Source of the DNA: Bolinopsis microptera
Taxonomy: Eukaryota > Ctenophora > Tentaculata > Lobata > Bolinopsidae
Length of the DNA stretch: 64,000 nucleotides
NCBI RefSeq assembly: GCF_026151205.1
Contig: NC_087076.1
Coordinates: 13,811,675 to 13,875,674, forward strand
Direction of reading: 5' to 3'
How positions within the stretch are numbered: the first letter of the stretch is position 1; the number at the start of each line of letters is the position of its first letter. The notes below the pieces were generated by a model. The model had not been told where the DNA came from. It saw nothing but the letters and a program-made list of their open reading frames with translations, and searched no databases. Position numbers and translations under genes: made by a program. Below, one piece after another: positions 27,900 through 41,186 of this stretch.

Positions 27900-27959
27900 A
27901 AGTTAAAACAAACAGCAAGCAAAAGTCAAAACAATCAGCTGTTAAAGCAACGTGTAAAC

Positions 27960-30900
27960 TTACGACACCCTTTTGAGGGAATTACGACATACTTTCCCTG
28001 AACTCAAATTATTTGTTATATAGCAGCGCTGAAAGTATTAAAACATAGTAAAACAAATTTTTTTAGTAAAACAAATTTATTATATTTTTAAATAATATTG
28101 CAATGATGCTTTGTAAATATAAAATATTATGTCATCATTGCATTTTTACTTTACTTAACTTCAGAATTGTTAGATTTTGAATATGCAATTTTCTGGCTAT
28201 TTTATTCATACTTTTAAAACTATGTGCGGTTGTACCAATTACGAGCAGAAAATTGTCAGGTGTAATATATTGTAATATATGGAGAATTATAATATTGGTT
28301 GTCCAACTCAAAGCTACGGGTGAAAGTCATGAATGGTGTAATCAAAACAAATATGTTATTCACAAATCTAATTGAACACTTCAAACTCGATGTGTTTTTA
28401 TATTATCATATAACACCTTTAAATTAATCCTACTTGTAAATAAAATAACTGGAATGGTTTTACTGAGAAAAGAAAATTTTATTATTAATCACCAATTCAA
28501 TACATAATCAATAAATATATATCCGAATAAATTTGATTTAGAATTAAATGATACAAGTATGCTAGCAGCTATCGCGCTTGTATTTAATAAATATTCACGC
28601 TGTTAAAAATAGTTCTTACCACACCGCCACTCACATTAGCACAGTTGGTGAACGGACCCAGGCGCTGTTAAGCTTTTATGAGCCCTGGTTGACTGCTGAG
28701 AGTGGCGACGGGTCTGACATTAATTTTATTTTAGTTTTCCCTATATTCCAATAAAATTTTAGTTTTGAGTTAAATGATTTTTACACGATATTTAAGTTAC
28801 AGCTGCTTGCTTAAAAATTGTTAAATATGCTCGCTATACGCTTAATTTTTAGATACCGTATCATGTATATGTACATATCAGCTCATAATACCAAATAACA
28901 ATAATAAATAAATTAAAAGCATGAAGAGGTCCGAAACCAATTCAAGCATGACACCAGGTTGAATACATTGTCATCGGAAGCTGCAAGCTTATTAACGTTT
29001 GATTCCATGTTGATCCGTTATTATGCAGTCACCTTCAGGCGGTGTCGACGGATCATGCGAAAAGGGTTTTTGACAGGCTGTGCCCTTACCATAATTAGAC
29101 TGAACCATTGCCTGATCCGATGTAAACATGAGTGGTGGATAAGTGAGCTGCGCAAGCGCTCGCGCATTTGTGTCGCTCTGACAAATAGCGCTTGAATAAT
29201 TTAGCTACCAAGACGTAAATCGCGCGTTACGTAAAGTATTATTTTTCCCTTTGGATTTAAAGAGAACGGTACACCCGCGTGTAACCTTAGCTTCTTCAAT
29301 GGTTTGTGAGCGTGTGTGGTGGAGTGAGTGTATAATGTAATGTATACACCATCTCACATGTATTGTATCTTTTACCTTATCATCTGTTATCACTTACATC
29401 TTAAATCATCTGTTATCACTGTACATGTCATTCCATCACACGATCACAATCACGTACTTGCTGTTTAGTGGATGTTTTAAGTTTATTGAATAGCAGATCG
29501 AGTAGTGTTGTATATATATAGATTTTGATTCTAATTTTAGTCGAGTATTTGAACAATTTGTTGTCGTTTAGCCATTTTTGATTAATAAATTTTATGAGAC
29601 AGTTTTCTCACATATTTACCAATTTTGTCAGCATGAATAAGAAGTTGTTACTTTGAAACGTCGTTTATCCTAACAGTGCAATATCATTTGTCGCAAATCA
29701 GAATAATCAGAAACTATTTGGAAAAACCCAAAACTGTCTATATAATGTAATGATTGAATGAATCTTTTTTTTGTGGTGTATATATGATGTGAGTGACAGG
29801 TGTAAAATGTAAAAGATATAAATATAAATGGGGGTCTTTTCATAGGAAAGTGTTCAAGTTTAAGTCCTGCCAGTTAATATTGTCAGGTTGGTGTTGAGCC
29901 TTCATGATAGAATGCTTCAATTGGGATTTAATTGAGCCTAGTGAACCTATTTTACCACGTGCATTTGACTGTTCAAGAAACGTATTCCATAGAAAGATTT
30001 TTGTTATACTAAAATTGAATTTTGCTTTTTTGTATCCTTGTATCCTTAGTACATCATTGTAAGTTCAAATATATACATGATTATCATTTCAAGCAGATAT
30101 GGACTGCTTTAAAACTTATATTTTGGAAAAAGTTTGTTTCAGTAACCATTGAGAACCAGTGGCCTTTTGTAACTGCATCTTCAACCTCAGTTTCATTTCG
30201 AAACGTCAAGTGACTGGTAAAGTCAAATATTTTGTACTATGAACATTTATTCTAGTATTTTGAAGTGTATTAATTGTTAAGATCTTTAATTTTGTTAGCG
30301 GGGTGTAATTTTGTTAGGTAGGTATTAAAAATTATTAGTCTTTTGGAAATTAAAGTTCTTGATCTTTACTATTTATAAATTTTAATAACAATAAATTGTT
30401 ATTAAAATGCTCATTGTAGCCAGTTATTTTAAGATTTTCATCATCATCATATCATTTCAAATATGCGGTTTTATAAATAATGCTGCTTCGGCAGGCCTCG
30501 TGGCTCGGCCCCTCAAAGTTTCAGTCACTGAAACGTTCAGGTTAAGTAGCAGGGTAATGCTTAGTGCTTCTTTGCTTTGAGCCTGCGTTCTTCAGTGGAG
30601 TTTCTTTGATTGAATCCCCTATATAATACTAAATATATGAACCAAGATTTTTGGATCTAACCAGCACTAATCTTGTGTACACGGACTATCACTTTCAGTT
30701 TAGGTAGATTCCTCCAATAACCATTATACTGGCCTTTCACTGTCTACTGAATATGCTGCGATGGAAATTGTTTGTCAAGGAATCACAGAACTAATGTCAG
30801 GAAAGGTTAATTGTAGTCCGCTGCGAATGTTACACCATGTTTTGGAGGGTCATGTCGAACATTGTTGGACCAGTGCAGCATAGTGTTTTCACCATTTTTG

Positions 30901-31957
30901 CTATATTAATTTGCAACTTGCCAGGGAGATTAATATACCAGAAACTCCTAATTTTGTGCATGATTCAATAAAATTTATTATTTGTAAATGCAAATCCTTT
31001 CTTGCTGGAGAAGTCTCCTGAGTTTTCAATCAAATTTAGTTTATTACTTCCTAAAACGGATTTAATGGCTGTGATTGTCATTAGTTTATACTGCACTGAT
31101 TTCTAATATCGTAGATACTAGCTAATAGGCTGAACAATGTAGAATCAATACATTTATCAATATCATTTACAGATATGCCATGAATAGACCTACAGCCTAG
31201 AATCTGTAGTTTTTAAGGAATAAAGATAAAAAACGTTATGACTTGCTTAGTGGGCTATTTTTATGTTTTGCAACAATGCCTTTTAGAGATCTGTGATGCG
31301 TCTTCCTAATCGTTATGACAGCATAACCGAAATTATAACTGTACACAATGGGAAAGTTTATAAATATTCAGACCATCGAAGAAAGATATAATGTGACTTA
31401 GCCACACTGTGTACGTTTGACACAACACAGCTCACTGCAGCTAAAGACCCATTAGTACGTCATGTTATTTGTCAGCATCTGAAACAACAATTAATCTGTC
31501 ACAACCCCCATTAATTACAATCATTGACATGACAGTAGCAGGTAGTTTTAATGTTCAGGATTAGATGGTGACATTCAATGTATTAATTATTCCACAATTT
31601 TCATGTCAGCTGAGAGGGAACCCAAAATATTAAATTCAGAATGCAGCCAAGTAGTGTCATACAAACTTGCTGGTTAATGTTAGTAATCAAAGAGTTTTAG
31701 GAATAAATGGGTAGTGTACTTGTGTACTTGTTTTTTTCCAAACCTTTTTTTGTATTTATATTACTTTGGCACTAAAAGTAAAGTACTGATCATCTGTAAC
31801 TTTTACTGAACTAATGTTACTTTACGAGTTTTTATTCAATATTATATAAAAACGAATATCAATTTAATATAATTACCCTGTATAAAACATGATTATCTTT
31901 ATCTATTGATAATTAATTTGTATAACTACCATGATAGAAATGGTGTGAGATGGTTGT
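27960..31957. other. intergenic region upstream of the Abl-interactor gene
   Basis: AT-rich and without a supportable ORF. A short segment (28008-28080) repeats sequence from 20.4-21.1 kb. Near 30530 lies GTTTCAGTCACTGAAAC, a 7-bp-arm palindrome in a locally GC-rich 130-bp stretch that may be an old short repeat. The promoter of the Abi gene should lie at the right end of this region, but I cannot point to a specific element. Confidence 0.55.
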
Positions 31958-34900
31958 ATGGAAGTGCCGGCCTCCTTGATGTATGATGAGGTGGAACAGC
32001 TGTACAACGACGAAGTTTTGAACACCCGCAGAGAACTCCAGGAAAGCTCAGCAAATCTCGAGCAACTCGCACAGTATTGTGAACAAAGCTTCCTGACATG
32101 TCAGGATCAACAGGTATAGTAATACATTGAATTTAGTTTCGTAGTTTAGGTTGAGATTTGGTGATAGAGATCAAAACCTCAGCTACAATTATTTTCATTT
32201 ATTTTGGACTGTACAACGTGACGTTTCAAAATCCAAATCGAAAACTTTCAACATTTTCCATCAACTTTCTCACACCACATGCATATTCAGTATTCTTTAG
32301 TCTGTACAAACGACGTTGTAAATTAGTGCAACTGTTTTCTGACGGATGATTTAACGGCGTTTACCTGTGACAGTATTGTCGTGGCAACGTGTAACAAATT
32401 TGCACCACATCCTGATGACACATCACATAATATAACATAGAACAGTAACAAATGTTCTGTGTCTGACCTGATAGCAGGTTGTAACTGTGTTTCATTTCCT
32501 CAGAAACAGTACTATCTTATAAGTTTAAATTCAAGTCTCTTAATAGACTTGTAAACCTGGTTGCAACAAACTTCATGCTTATAACTCATGTCATTCACTT
32601 TCAATTCAGTTTCATGCGTGGTAAAATCAGTAAATATTTCTACTTGTCTGTGTGAGTTCACCTTGTAGGGTGGAACTCGTTGCTAAAACATTTCAACCAC
32701 ACCCCTTTTCATCATGCTGATGAGGTTTAACTTTTCAGTCTGTTCTATAACTCCTCCCCCTCATCATACTAATATTGCCCATGTTTATCAGACTGTGTTT
32801 GATCAAAGTAAGGGGTACGTGGTACACTCCCTTGTCAACGTATCTCACCGACTCACCAAGCTTTCGACCAGCTTATCGCAGCTGCTTAACACTCACAATG
32901 GCAGATTGGAGAATATAAATCACCAGCTACACTGTATTCAACAGGTAGGAATAATTATAGCAACCGGAAATTTGGTTATTATTAACGGTCTTATTTCCTT
33001 TTATAAACTATCGTTCAAGTTGGGTTGTAATTACTGATGACGGTATTTGTTGTAATATAAACTGTAAGGTTTTGTGGTCTAATTTTAGTTTTGTAGCATT
33101 CCGTGATAGATTGCGTATCAACACTTGAGGCAATAACTATTCTCTCAGGATTTTGAAAACATTGAAAGTTATCATTCCAAAGAAAAGGTCAAATCTCTGG
33201 GGGTTACTATTGCAATACAACGACAACATAAAGTTGTACAAAATAAGGTATCGAAAGGGAACTGAAATTGTATCCTCTTAATTGTGTTGATTTTAATTTA
33301 CATTTGCCGTAACAAACCACCTTAACCGTATTGGTGTAGAAATTTCTGCCGCTTTAAAGCCTAAAATTTACAGTTCAATAAATTGCCACAAAGTAACGAT
33401 TCTTAGCGACACGCCATTTGATATTTAAGCACAGTTTATTTTATCTAAAATGAAGCTCTAATCTCACACATAACCTACCCACACAGTCAATAAACAAAGA
33501 TGGAATGAAGCATGTACGGAAACCCATAGATCTCTCAGTGCTAGATAACATAGGTCACGGAGTGATAGTGCCAGATGAGCCGCGCCCAGTCCCCCTACAC
33601 CAGGGTCAGAACATAAACAACATTGTGGGGTCACGTGACAAGCCGACCATGCAGCGGGACAAGTCACGTGATAACTTCAGTAATAGCAGGTCTCATCACA
33701 ACTCGCTCAAACAGAACGGAGCTGGGCCGCCCAGGGGAGGTGTGTATTATTTTTTGTAATTTTGACGTGATAATATTTGACGTACTACTTATTGCAAAAG
33801 AAGTCTCAAGCACTATAATATAACTGCTAACTGGTTCGCCTAACTTTGTGCTTCGAAAATTGTTTTATAATTTATGATTGGAAGTAAAACTAAGCATCAG
33901 ATCTGCTCACGTGGTTTTTTGAGTGTTACATAATATTATGTACTCACATTATACATAGTACGTGATTTGTCTAACATGAGCACATGAAAGTTTTCCTAAC
34001 TATTTATAGAACATTGACTCAAATCGAGTGTTCCAAATATAATGATCTGTATAAAAGTTGCAAACTGTTCAATATTTTGAACACAATAACTACACAACTG
34101 AACAGCGGACTTGATGGACATAAATGGATTTATATTTCAAGTACTGATGTCATTTTGTGAATACTGAAAATGCAAATTCAAAATATCTCATCAGAATTTA
34201 GGCTGAAGAACTTTTCACAATAACCCAGCAATAAAGTATCATATTTTGAACATTCCCCTTAAAATCTGGCACCCTGCCAACAACATCATGCAACAAGGCT
34301 CTCTCTACCTCAGTAAGGGAGATCTCTGCTTAAATATTCACTTTACCTACGTCTTAAATAAGTAAATCACACATCAAATTATCTGACATTACAGAGCGAG
34401 TGTACGGTATGTGGACGAATAATCCTGTGTGTAAATAACTGCACTGCTTGGCTGCGTATCTTAATTATGGATGGAATTCTTGAACTTCGGTTATCTGAGA
34501 AATGTATTGAATATAATACTCTTGTTTTCCAGAGACTTGAGCTTTTTTACACTTGGTTGCTTAGAGAAAGTGTTTGTTTCTGTTGAGGAAGAATAATCCT
34601 GCGTGTAATTGTGTAGCTGCAAAATATTTAGCAGTATTTAAAGCTACTTGGCTGCGTATCAGGAGATATTGAGTGTGTAGGAGAGCTGGTAGTGTATGAC
34701 ACGCTAGCATGTGAATAAACGTTAGTGTGACATAGTGTACAACCAGTGTAACATTCTGTGTAATGGTCGTAACACCTAAGTGTGACACAGTGTACACACA
34801 CAGTGTAACCATTCACAGTGTCAATGTTCCCACTTTCAAGCTCAGACACCCCCAAGTGAGACACACTCGCAGAATGGCTTTACTCCTGCAGCTACTTTAT

Positions 34901-37900
34901 TACCCCCCCCCCCCCCCCTGCAGCTACTTTATTACCCCCACCCCCTGCAGCTACTTTATTACCCCCCCCCCCCCCCTGCAGCTACTTTATTACCCCCCCC
35001 CCTGCAGCTACTTTATTACCCCCACCTCCCAAACATGGTGTCATTATACAGTTACAGGATGGGTAGTTGTCAGGTGGTTAAGTGTAACTTGCCAGGTAGT
35101 GGTGGAGAAGGGGGTCACTATGTGAACTAGCTGCAGTTAATGTGGGTATGAGGGTTGAGAGCTAGATAGTTGAGTGATTAATTAAATAATGGACTTTGGA
35201 GTATGTGGGTCTGCGGACAGCAGAACTGTGTGGCTATTCAGTGTTTTAAGTCTGCTCATTTCAAAGTTTAGTCCTGGTATTTGTATCTTGTAGCGGTGCA
35301 TACAGGGCCGTTACCAAGTATCAAAGGCTCTAGATATAGGGGTTTTATTCGTGAGTTCAGAATGTAAGTTCTGAAGAGTCTAACAGTGGTCGTCATCAGA
35401 ATCTTACAATTTTAAAGGAAATCTGCGGAAAAAAGGAACATTTACTGCAGAAGATGTTTTCAGGATCCTGACTTTTGAGGTCTTTCAAATGTGGAACAGG
35501 ACAGCGTTGTTCAAGCTCGCTAAAAAGATGTTGGTTAGATGTGTTCATCTTTACTTCGTAGTGCTGGGATGATCACACTTTTATTATCTGCGCCATTGGA
35601 GATTAACCTGAAGGCCCGGTTTTACGATAACTGTTATATTATTGTGAAGGTAGAGCTGATAACGAAGGTATGTTCTACGGTAGGGTAATTATAAAGGTAA
35701 ATGTTGGAGAGTATTGGTGCTGCCTGTGTATCGTTAGCGGGACACGTCATTATACCTGAACTGGTAATAACGAGTAAGAAGTGTTTTAGGTGGTGCTAAT
35801 AGTCCCGGAGTCATTAGTAGAGTACACATTCCACGGACACACAATCCTGTATTATCATACATATTTTACATATTTGATATTTCTAATAGCTACTCATGGT
35901 ATTATTATACCAATTACAAGGTTAAATAATAGTACACAATATGATGATATCACACAGCACACACTACTATTACATTACACATGTAACAAACACATGTATT
36001 ATTGTACAACACACCTCACATCACACATTGCCCACGTGCAGTTGTAGAAGCTTTGTGTCGCTGACAGGTGGGGATGGTTATCATTACACCTGAAAAGTTA
36101 CACATAGTAAACAGCGTGTTGGGGAGCTATCAGTTGCTTAGTACCTGCTGCTTCAAGCATTAGTAGTGACCAGTACAAGCATTAGTAGTGACCAATACAA
36201 GCATTTGTGTGCAGCTGTTACCAATACAATTGGGGCTATTTTGTATTATGAAGGAGTCAGCGCTTCAAGTATTTAGCGGTACTGACACTGGCTTGGGTAT
36301 TTCATGGAATTTGCAAAGAACTCACGAGAAACAGGCCGTATATAACATATCATGATAGGCTATGCACAGCACACATGCCAAGATGTGTGTTGCACTTATT
36401 TTTGAATACCTCTTGACTTGTATATAAGTCGAGAAATAAGACCCGCTCATTTATTGAAGATGCAAATTGTGGAGAGTAATAAGTTAACAATGTATATGCT
36501 TTATCACAAACCCAAATCACTAGATTGTTTTATTTCGACTTTATAATCATTTCCGGGAATTATATCCCCAAAAAGTCGTGAACACAGATCATAAGTTTCC
36601 TCGAGGTTGCGAAAGTATTATCAACACAAACTGCCAGTCGCCTTTATGGGCAGTGTGGGAAGTTAATCATAAAAATATCAGTTGTGCACTATATATTACA
36701 CACTATATTGTATGAAGCGCACTCATCACATTACACATTCTTTCAACCAGAGACCGGCAAAAATGATAAAGTACAGACGTGATTATCATTTTTCTTCGAA
36801 ATAGCTTCAATTTTATTCGTATGGAATTATTTGGATCACCGAGTTTGTGTGATATTCACTTTGAGTTTGCATATTGACATATCGTGAACACTATTCAAGG
36901 CGTTAGTACACATATAAATTATAATAGTATTTAACTCATATAATAGTATTTAAGGACAGTACTAGCTACAACTGTACATAATATGTAAATTGTAATATCG
37001 CTGCGGGTGTACGATACATTAGTACATGACGGATATGAAAGTTGCAATAAAAATAAAGCATCCTGTGTACTGTCATTGTTTACTGTCCACCTCTCTCTCA
37101 CTCTAACAAGATAGTACATTCCTTTACTAAAACAATCAGACCAATGGTTAGCAGATCTCATCTCCAGCACGATTTAAATTTCTTGGTTAAAATTAAATAC
37201 CCAACTTTCCCTGTCAAGTGTCAGGGTTAAATTATTGGACCACTGTAATATTAATAACTGTAATAACTGTATCTGAGAAATTTTAGATTTTTGCCTATGT
37301 GGAGAAAATATGACATTTTTGATGTTTTTGTTTACGCCTAAATTAGGTCTTGGAGAAACAGTTGATTTAGCATAGGAGGCAAAGTATTTTCATATTGACG
37401 TTATATCGGAGGTCATAAAGAGTTTTACAAGTTGGGTAACCTAAAAAGGATTAATGACAAATGATGCGGCTCTGATCTGACAGACCTTGCTCCGTCTGCA
37501 CACTATAATGTCATATAAACTATATGCTATAAAGTACACTAGGTATTTTAGCGCTATCTATTTCATCGTGTAATTTAGATTATGTAATTCAGAGAATGCA
37601 GCCAACTTGCAATTTGTCAAGGTTGTGAGAGTGGGTAGCTAAACCCCTGTGTAAAGTTAAAATCAGCACTTTTATATTTACAAAACCGATTAAGTGAACC
37701 CCTTTCTGGCGTGTTCGCTTAATAAACATGTTTAAAATCAATCTCCAGATATGTAACAAATATCCAGAAATTTAATAATCACCTACTGCGCTTATAATCA
37801 AAGCTAAAACCGTATCTATCAGAGAGTGCTACCCATTTTTATAGAACCCAACTAAACGCTACCTCAACTGGATCAGCACCTAACTGTAAAGCTAGTTCTA

Positions 37901-38038
37901 CGTCACGAGACTTCTAAATTCTAAAACCTGTCATGATTTGAAGTGTATGCTGAGTTATTATTATACTCGTTACTGGAATTAGCTCAGAGAACTAGAGAGA
38001 GAGCGAGAGAGAGAGAGAGATCGAGAGAGAGAAAGGGA

Positions 38039-38097
<59 letters not shown>

Positions 38098-41000
38098 CTC
38101 TGATACCTTGCCAATATATACCAGTAACAGATTCTTGTACCGCTTCATAGCTGTCTAAAGCAGAACACTGATATTTACACGTACGACCCTGCCAGGTTGA
38201 GGGTGTGTTGGTGAGACCAGTCACTTTGCAGCTCAGAGACGCTTTTAGGTGTGGTAAGATATCGCACATTATGCGGCTCCACCACATCTAAATGATGCGT
38301 CTGAGGCACTGCAACTGACTAGACTTTGACTCATTTTTCATAAAGAACTCAAATTAACCCTGTGTTTGTATTCCAGAGATTAACAGTGTATTTATTTCAG
38401 ATTACGGGACTATGGGCGGATACGGTACCAATGGTTACCTACCCCAGCAGCATCCTAACCAGATACAGCCTCAACCTATAGCACCTTCACACCGGGAACA
38501 TCCACTCCAGCCGCATCACATGCAGCCTGGACAGATGCAGCCTGGACATATGCAGCCAGGGCAAATGCAGCCTGGACAGATGCAGCCTGGACAGATGCAG
38601 CCAGGGCAAATGCAGTCTGGTCAAATGCAGCCTGGACAGATGCAGCCTGGACAGATGCAGCCTGGACAATTACAGCCTGGACAGATGCAGCCAGGGCAAA
38701 TGCAGCCTGGACAGATGCAACCTGGTCAAATGCAGCCTGGTCAGTTGCATTCTGGACAGTTGCAGCCTGGTCAAATGCAGCCTGGTCAAATGCAGCCTGG
38801 ACAATTACAGCCTGGACAATTACAGCCTGGGCAGATGCAAAATCCAATTCAACACCCACAACTCCAGCAGATGCAACAACACAGTATGCCCAACATGATG
38901 CCACCGTATAACCCTGCCATGGAAACAAGAACTCTGGACAGGAACGTGGCGTCACTGGAACGTAACTTTGACAGAGCCCTTACTATCGACCGCTCCATCA
39001 TGTTCGATCCAAGGACGCAGAATATGGTTACAGATAGACATCCCATTATTGGAGGTATGAATAAATTGTATTATCTAGTTAAGAATAAGGTCTTAGAAAT
39101 AAGACTGCTCAAAATTGTAACTGTACTTAACCTAAAGACAGCCTTAATTATGAATTAATTCTCTTTCAAAGCACTTAACTATACATTATACAAGCTGACC
39201 TAGCCCTGAGGGGAACTTCCTTTATATTGGAACCTCCAATTCAGGTTCAGGTCACCTGATCACTTTCTAGCCTAGAATCAGACTTTGTCTAGCAACTTCT
39301 TTTGTCTAACACGGGTCCCATAATCATGTGAAGAAGTGTCCGTCTCGTTGTTTCCTGAGTACCAAATATTTTTAGATTTTCAACATCTGTTAAGACAATT
39401 CAATTCCCAAGAGGCGAAAATTAACATGATCAGAGGTCAAAAAATGTTATATTCACTCTTAAAAGAACGTCATAGTCTAATATTCCCGTCTAGTTTGTAT
39501 GTGCAGTATGTGCAATATGTGCAGTATTTGCAGTATGTGCAGTGTGATGAAAGTACAGGGCCTGTGCGACCTGTGTGTACCCAATTAGCACACTATACAT
39601 CACACCTTGCACTAATCTACCAGGCAGACTGAAGAGTATAATAGAATAATAGTGCAACCAAGCGTCTCCTCTCTAACACTTCTCTAACACTTCTATAACA
39701 CCTTTATAACACCTCTGACCTCTCGTTACACTTACCTTCTCTAATTGACTCCAGGAAACTGAGTTTTTACACGACTCTCTTTAAAATGTGGTAAAATATT
39801 CATTAGCATAACATAATTAGCATAATATGCGTATTATGGAGCGGAGTTATGTTGGTTATGAGTTATGTTGGTTAGGATAATCATTCTGCGCGGTGTTTGG
39901 TGCACAACACTTAGCACTCTGGCACATTACGTAAGGAATAATGAACAGATGCAATGTCGACATTTCAGAACAGGAAGCCAGGACTGTTAGAGTAGCGACG
40001 TAATGCTAGTAGTAGAGTCAATAACTGGTCATTTTCTTATTATACTAAAATATGCTACCCGGTAAGGAATCCGGAGATTGTTCACAGTACTGTTCAGTAG
40101 ATCATGAAGTTTATTGGATAAACAAATGGAGAGATTCATGGTACCAGTATGTACAGTTTGTGATTATAGTAGAATCAGACACGCGCACACACGTGTCACA
40201 CACACAGCACTATTAGAAAGTCGTTTATATGTGACAAATTCACTGAGTGTAGAGTCAACACTTCAAAAGTGTACTAAAGCATTCTTCTCGGGCAGAACAG
40301 TACAAGCGAGAATTGTATGCCACCACCTTTTATGTTATACTCAATAAACGTATATTAAATTAACCTTTTAGCAAGAGATGTACGTGTGGACACAATCACC
40401 TTTAATGAGGTTACTTTTAGTGAGTTAATTAGTTGAATATAATTAATTAGTGTGCGTGATCTGAACCTGAGTAATGTGTCAGAATGTTTCGTTACATTGC
40501 ATTGTACAGTAAATTAATATCAAAGATTGACAGCATAACTTATGCTTTGTAACAGTTGTAAGGATTTCAATCTACAATCGAATGCCTGTTACCATCACCT
40601 CAGCTCAATCCCTGGAATCTTTTAAAGCTCTTCTAAAAACGTACCTTTTCAAACTGTCCCCAGATGAACTTGGAAAACTTTATCGATAACTATTTTGGTC
40701 ATATTTGGTTGGTATTCGATCTTTGCATAATATATTTAAGTACCATTTTCTGGCTTTAGTATTGACGATATATTTTCAAGCATAATTTATCTTTTTAGCT
40801 CAGTATTCATGATATTTTTTGAGATGACTAGTTCAAACACTGCTGAGTATAAGTTTTATCTCAAAAGCGGTGTTATTAAATTTCAATTTATTCTTATTAT
40901 TATTAATATATGGAGGAATTTGCCTTCGGGTCTCATTAAAATAATGTACAAATGAAAAGCAGTTTATTTATGGGGCTACAAACCACATCCTTCCAGATCC

Positions 41001-41186
41001 GATCAACATAATATTCTGTATATTCGTTACCGTCGTTTAAAACATTTCCTTGTGTTTGACATTTCACACACCCAGGTCCGGGAATAGAGAGGATATCAGA
41101 CCGGAGCTCTGACCGGAGTTCTGACCACACGTCACCCAGTGTTCATAACCAGACCACCTTCAACAACTGGACTCCACAGTCACAAG
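31958..41186 (+). CDS. Abl interactor (Abi), six exons, C-terminal SH3 exon not found
   Basis: Abi is a subunit of the WAVE regulatory complex that drives Arp2/3 actin assembly and is a substrate and adaptor of Abl kinases. Exons: 31958-32113, 32792-32944, 33149-33247, 33487-33739, 38401-39054 and 41076-41186, all GT-AG and in consistent phase. The first three encode the N-terminal helical part (start MEVPASLMYDEV; then VFDQSKGYVVHSLVNVSHRL). Exon 4 carries the Abi homeodomain-homologous signature VRKPIDLSVLDNIGHGV. Exon 5 starts DYGTMGGYGTNGY, then has a run of QMQPG pentapeptides in place of the usual Pro-rich linker. Exon 6 is Ser-rich (SDRSSDRSSDHTSPS) and ends at a donor. The SH3 domain that ends Abi proteins is absent up to the window end. 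Confidence 0.88.
34886..35024 (+). repeat. minisatellite of CTGCAGCTACTTTATTA plus poly-C
   Basis: Five units of CTGCAGCTACTTTATTA are each followed by a run of 8-17 C (interrupted by one A in two units). The length varies only in the C runs. Confidence 0.95.
37992..38095 (+). repeat. (GA)n microsatellite
   Basis: An interrupted then uninterrupted GA tract in the Abi intron, about 300 bp before exon 5. ORFs called through it on both strands are artefacts. Confidence 0.97.
38519..38838 (+). repeat. in-frame 15-bp coding minisatellite in Abi exon 5
   Basis: About 21 copies of a 15-bp unit, consensus ATGCAGCCTGGACAG, encode Met-Gln-Pro-Gly-Gln with Leu/Met, Gln/His and Pro/Ser variants. The frame is kept throughout. 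It replaces or extends the proline-rich linker of Abi. Confidence 0.95.
40585..40689 (+). pseudogene. 3' end of a non-LTR retrotransposon RT ORF (fragment)
   Basis: The frame reads ITSAQSLESFKALLKTYLFK and ends at TAA 40687-40689. The form 'S.SLESFK..LKT.LF' is typical of the extreme C-terminus of APE-type retrotransposon RT proteins. Nothing upstream continues the RT, so this is a severely 5'-truncated copy in an Abi intron, followed by an A/T-rich 3' region. Confidence 0.6.

Larger units (their letters stand above)
22050..27960 (-). mobile_element. non-LTR retrotransposon (LINE), CR1/L2/Jockey-like group, two ORFs
   Basis: The element is on the minus strand with ORF1 (27899-25662) and ORF2 (25665-22297), which overlap as ATGA. 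ORF2 has APE-type endonuclease and reverse transcriptase domains. ORF1 has a PHD-like finger, a coiled-coil region, an AlkB-like dioxygenase and an SGNH hydrolase. Neither ORF contains a stop or frameshift, so the copy is young or under selection. Exact termini are not certain: the 3' end is below 22297 (UTR of perhaps 250 bp) and the 5' end lies near 27950. I find no convincing target-site duplication by eye. Confidence 0.85.
33740..38400 (+). other. 4.7-kb Abi intron
   Basis: Between exons 4 and 5. It holds a C-rich minisatellite (34886-35024), a short repeat near 36160-36205 (AAGCATTAGTAGTGACCA twice) and a (GA)n tract before exon 5. No nested gene is seen. Confidence 0.65.

Noticed and set aside
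28640-28690. A second tRNA-like SINE (TAGCACAGTTGG resembles an A box)
   Set aside because: No B box at the expected distance and no tail.
34763-35125. 120-aa plus-strand ORF rich in YPPP
   Set aside because: It results from reading through the poly-C minisatellite.
38476-38955. 159-aa minus-strand ORF rich in QAA
   Set aside because: It is the antisense reading of the 15-bp Abi coding repeat, which is open in several frames because the unit length is a multiple of three.
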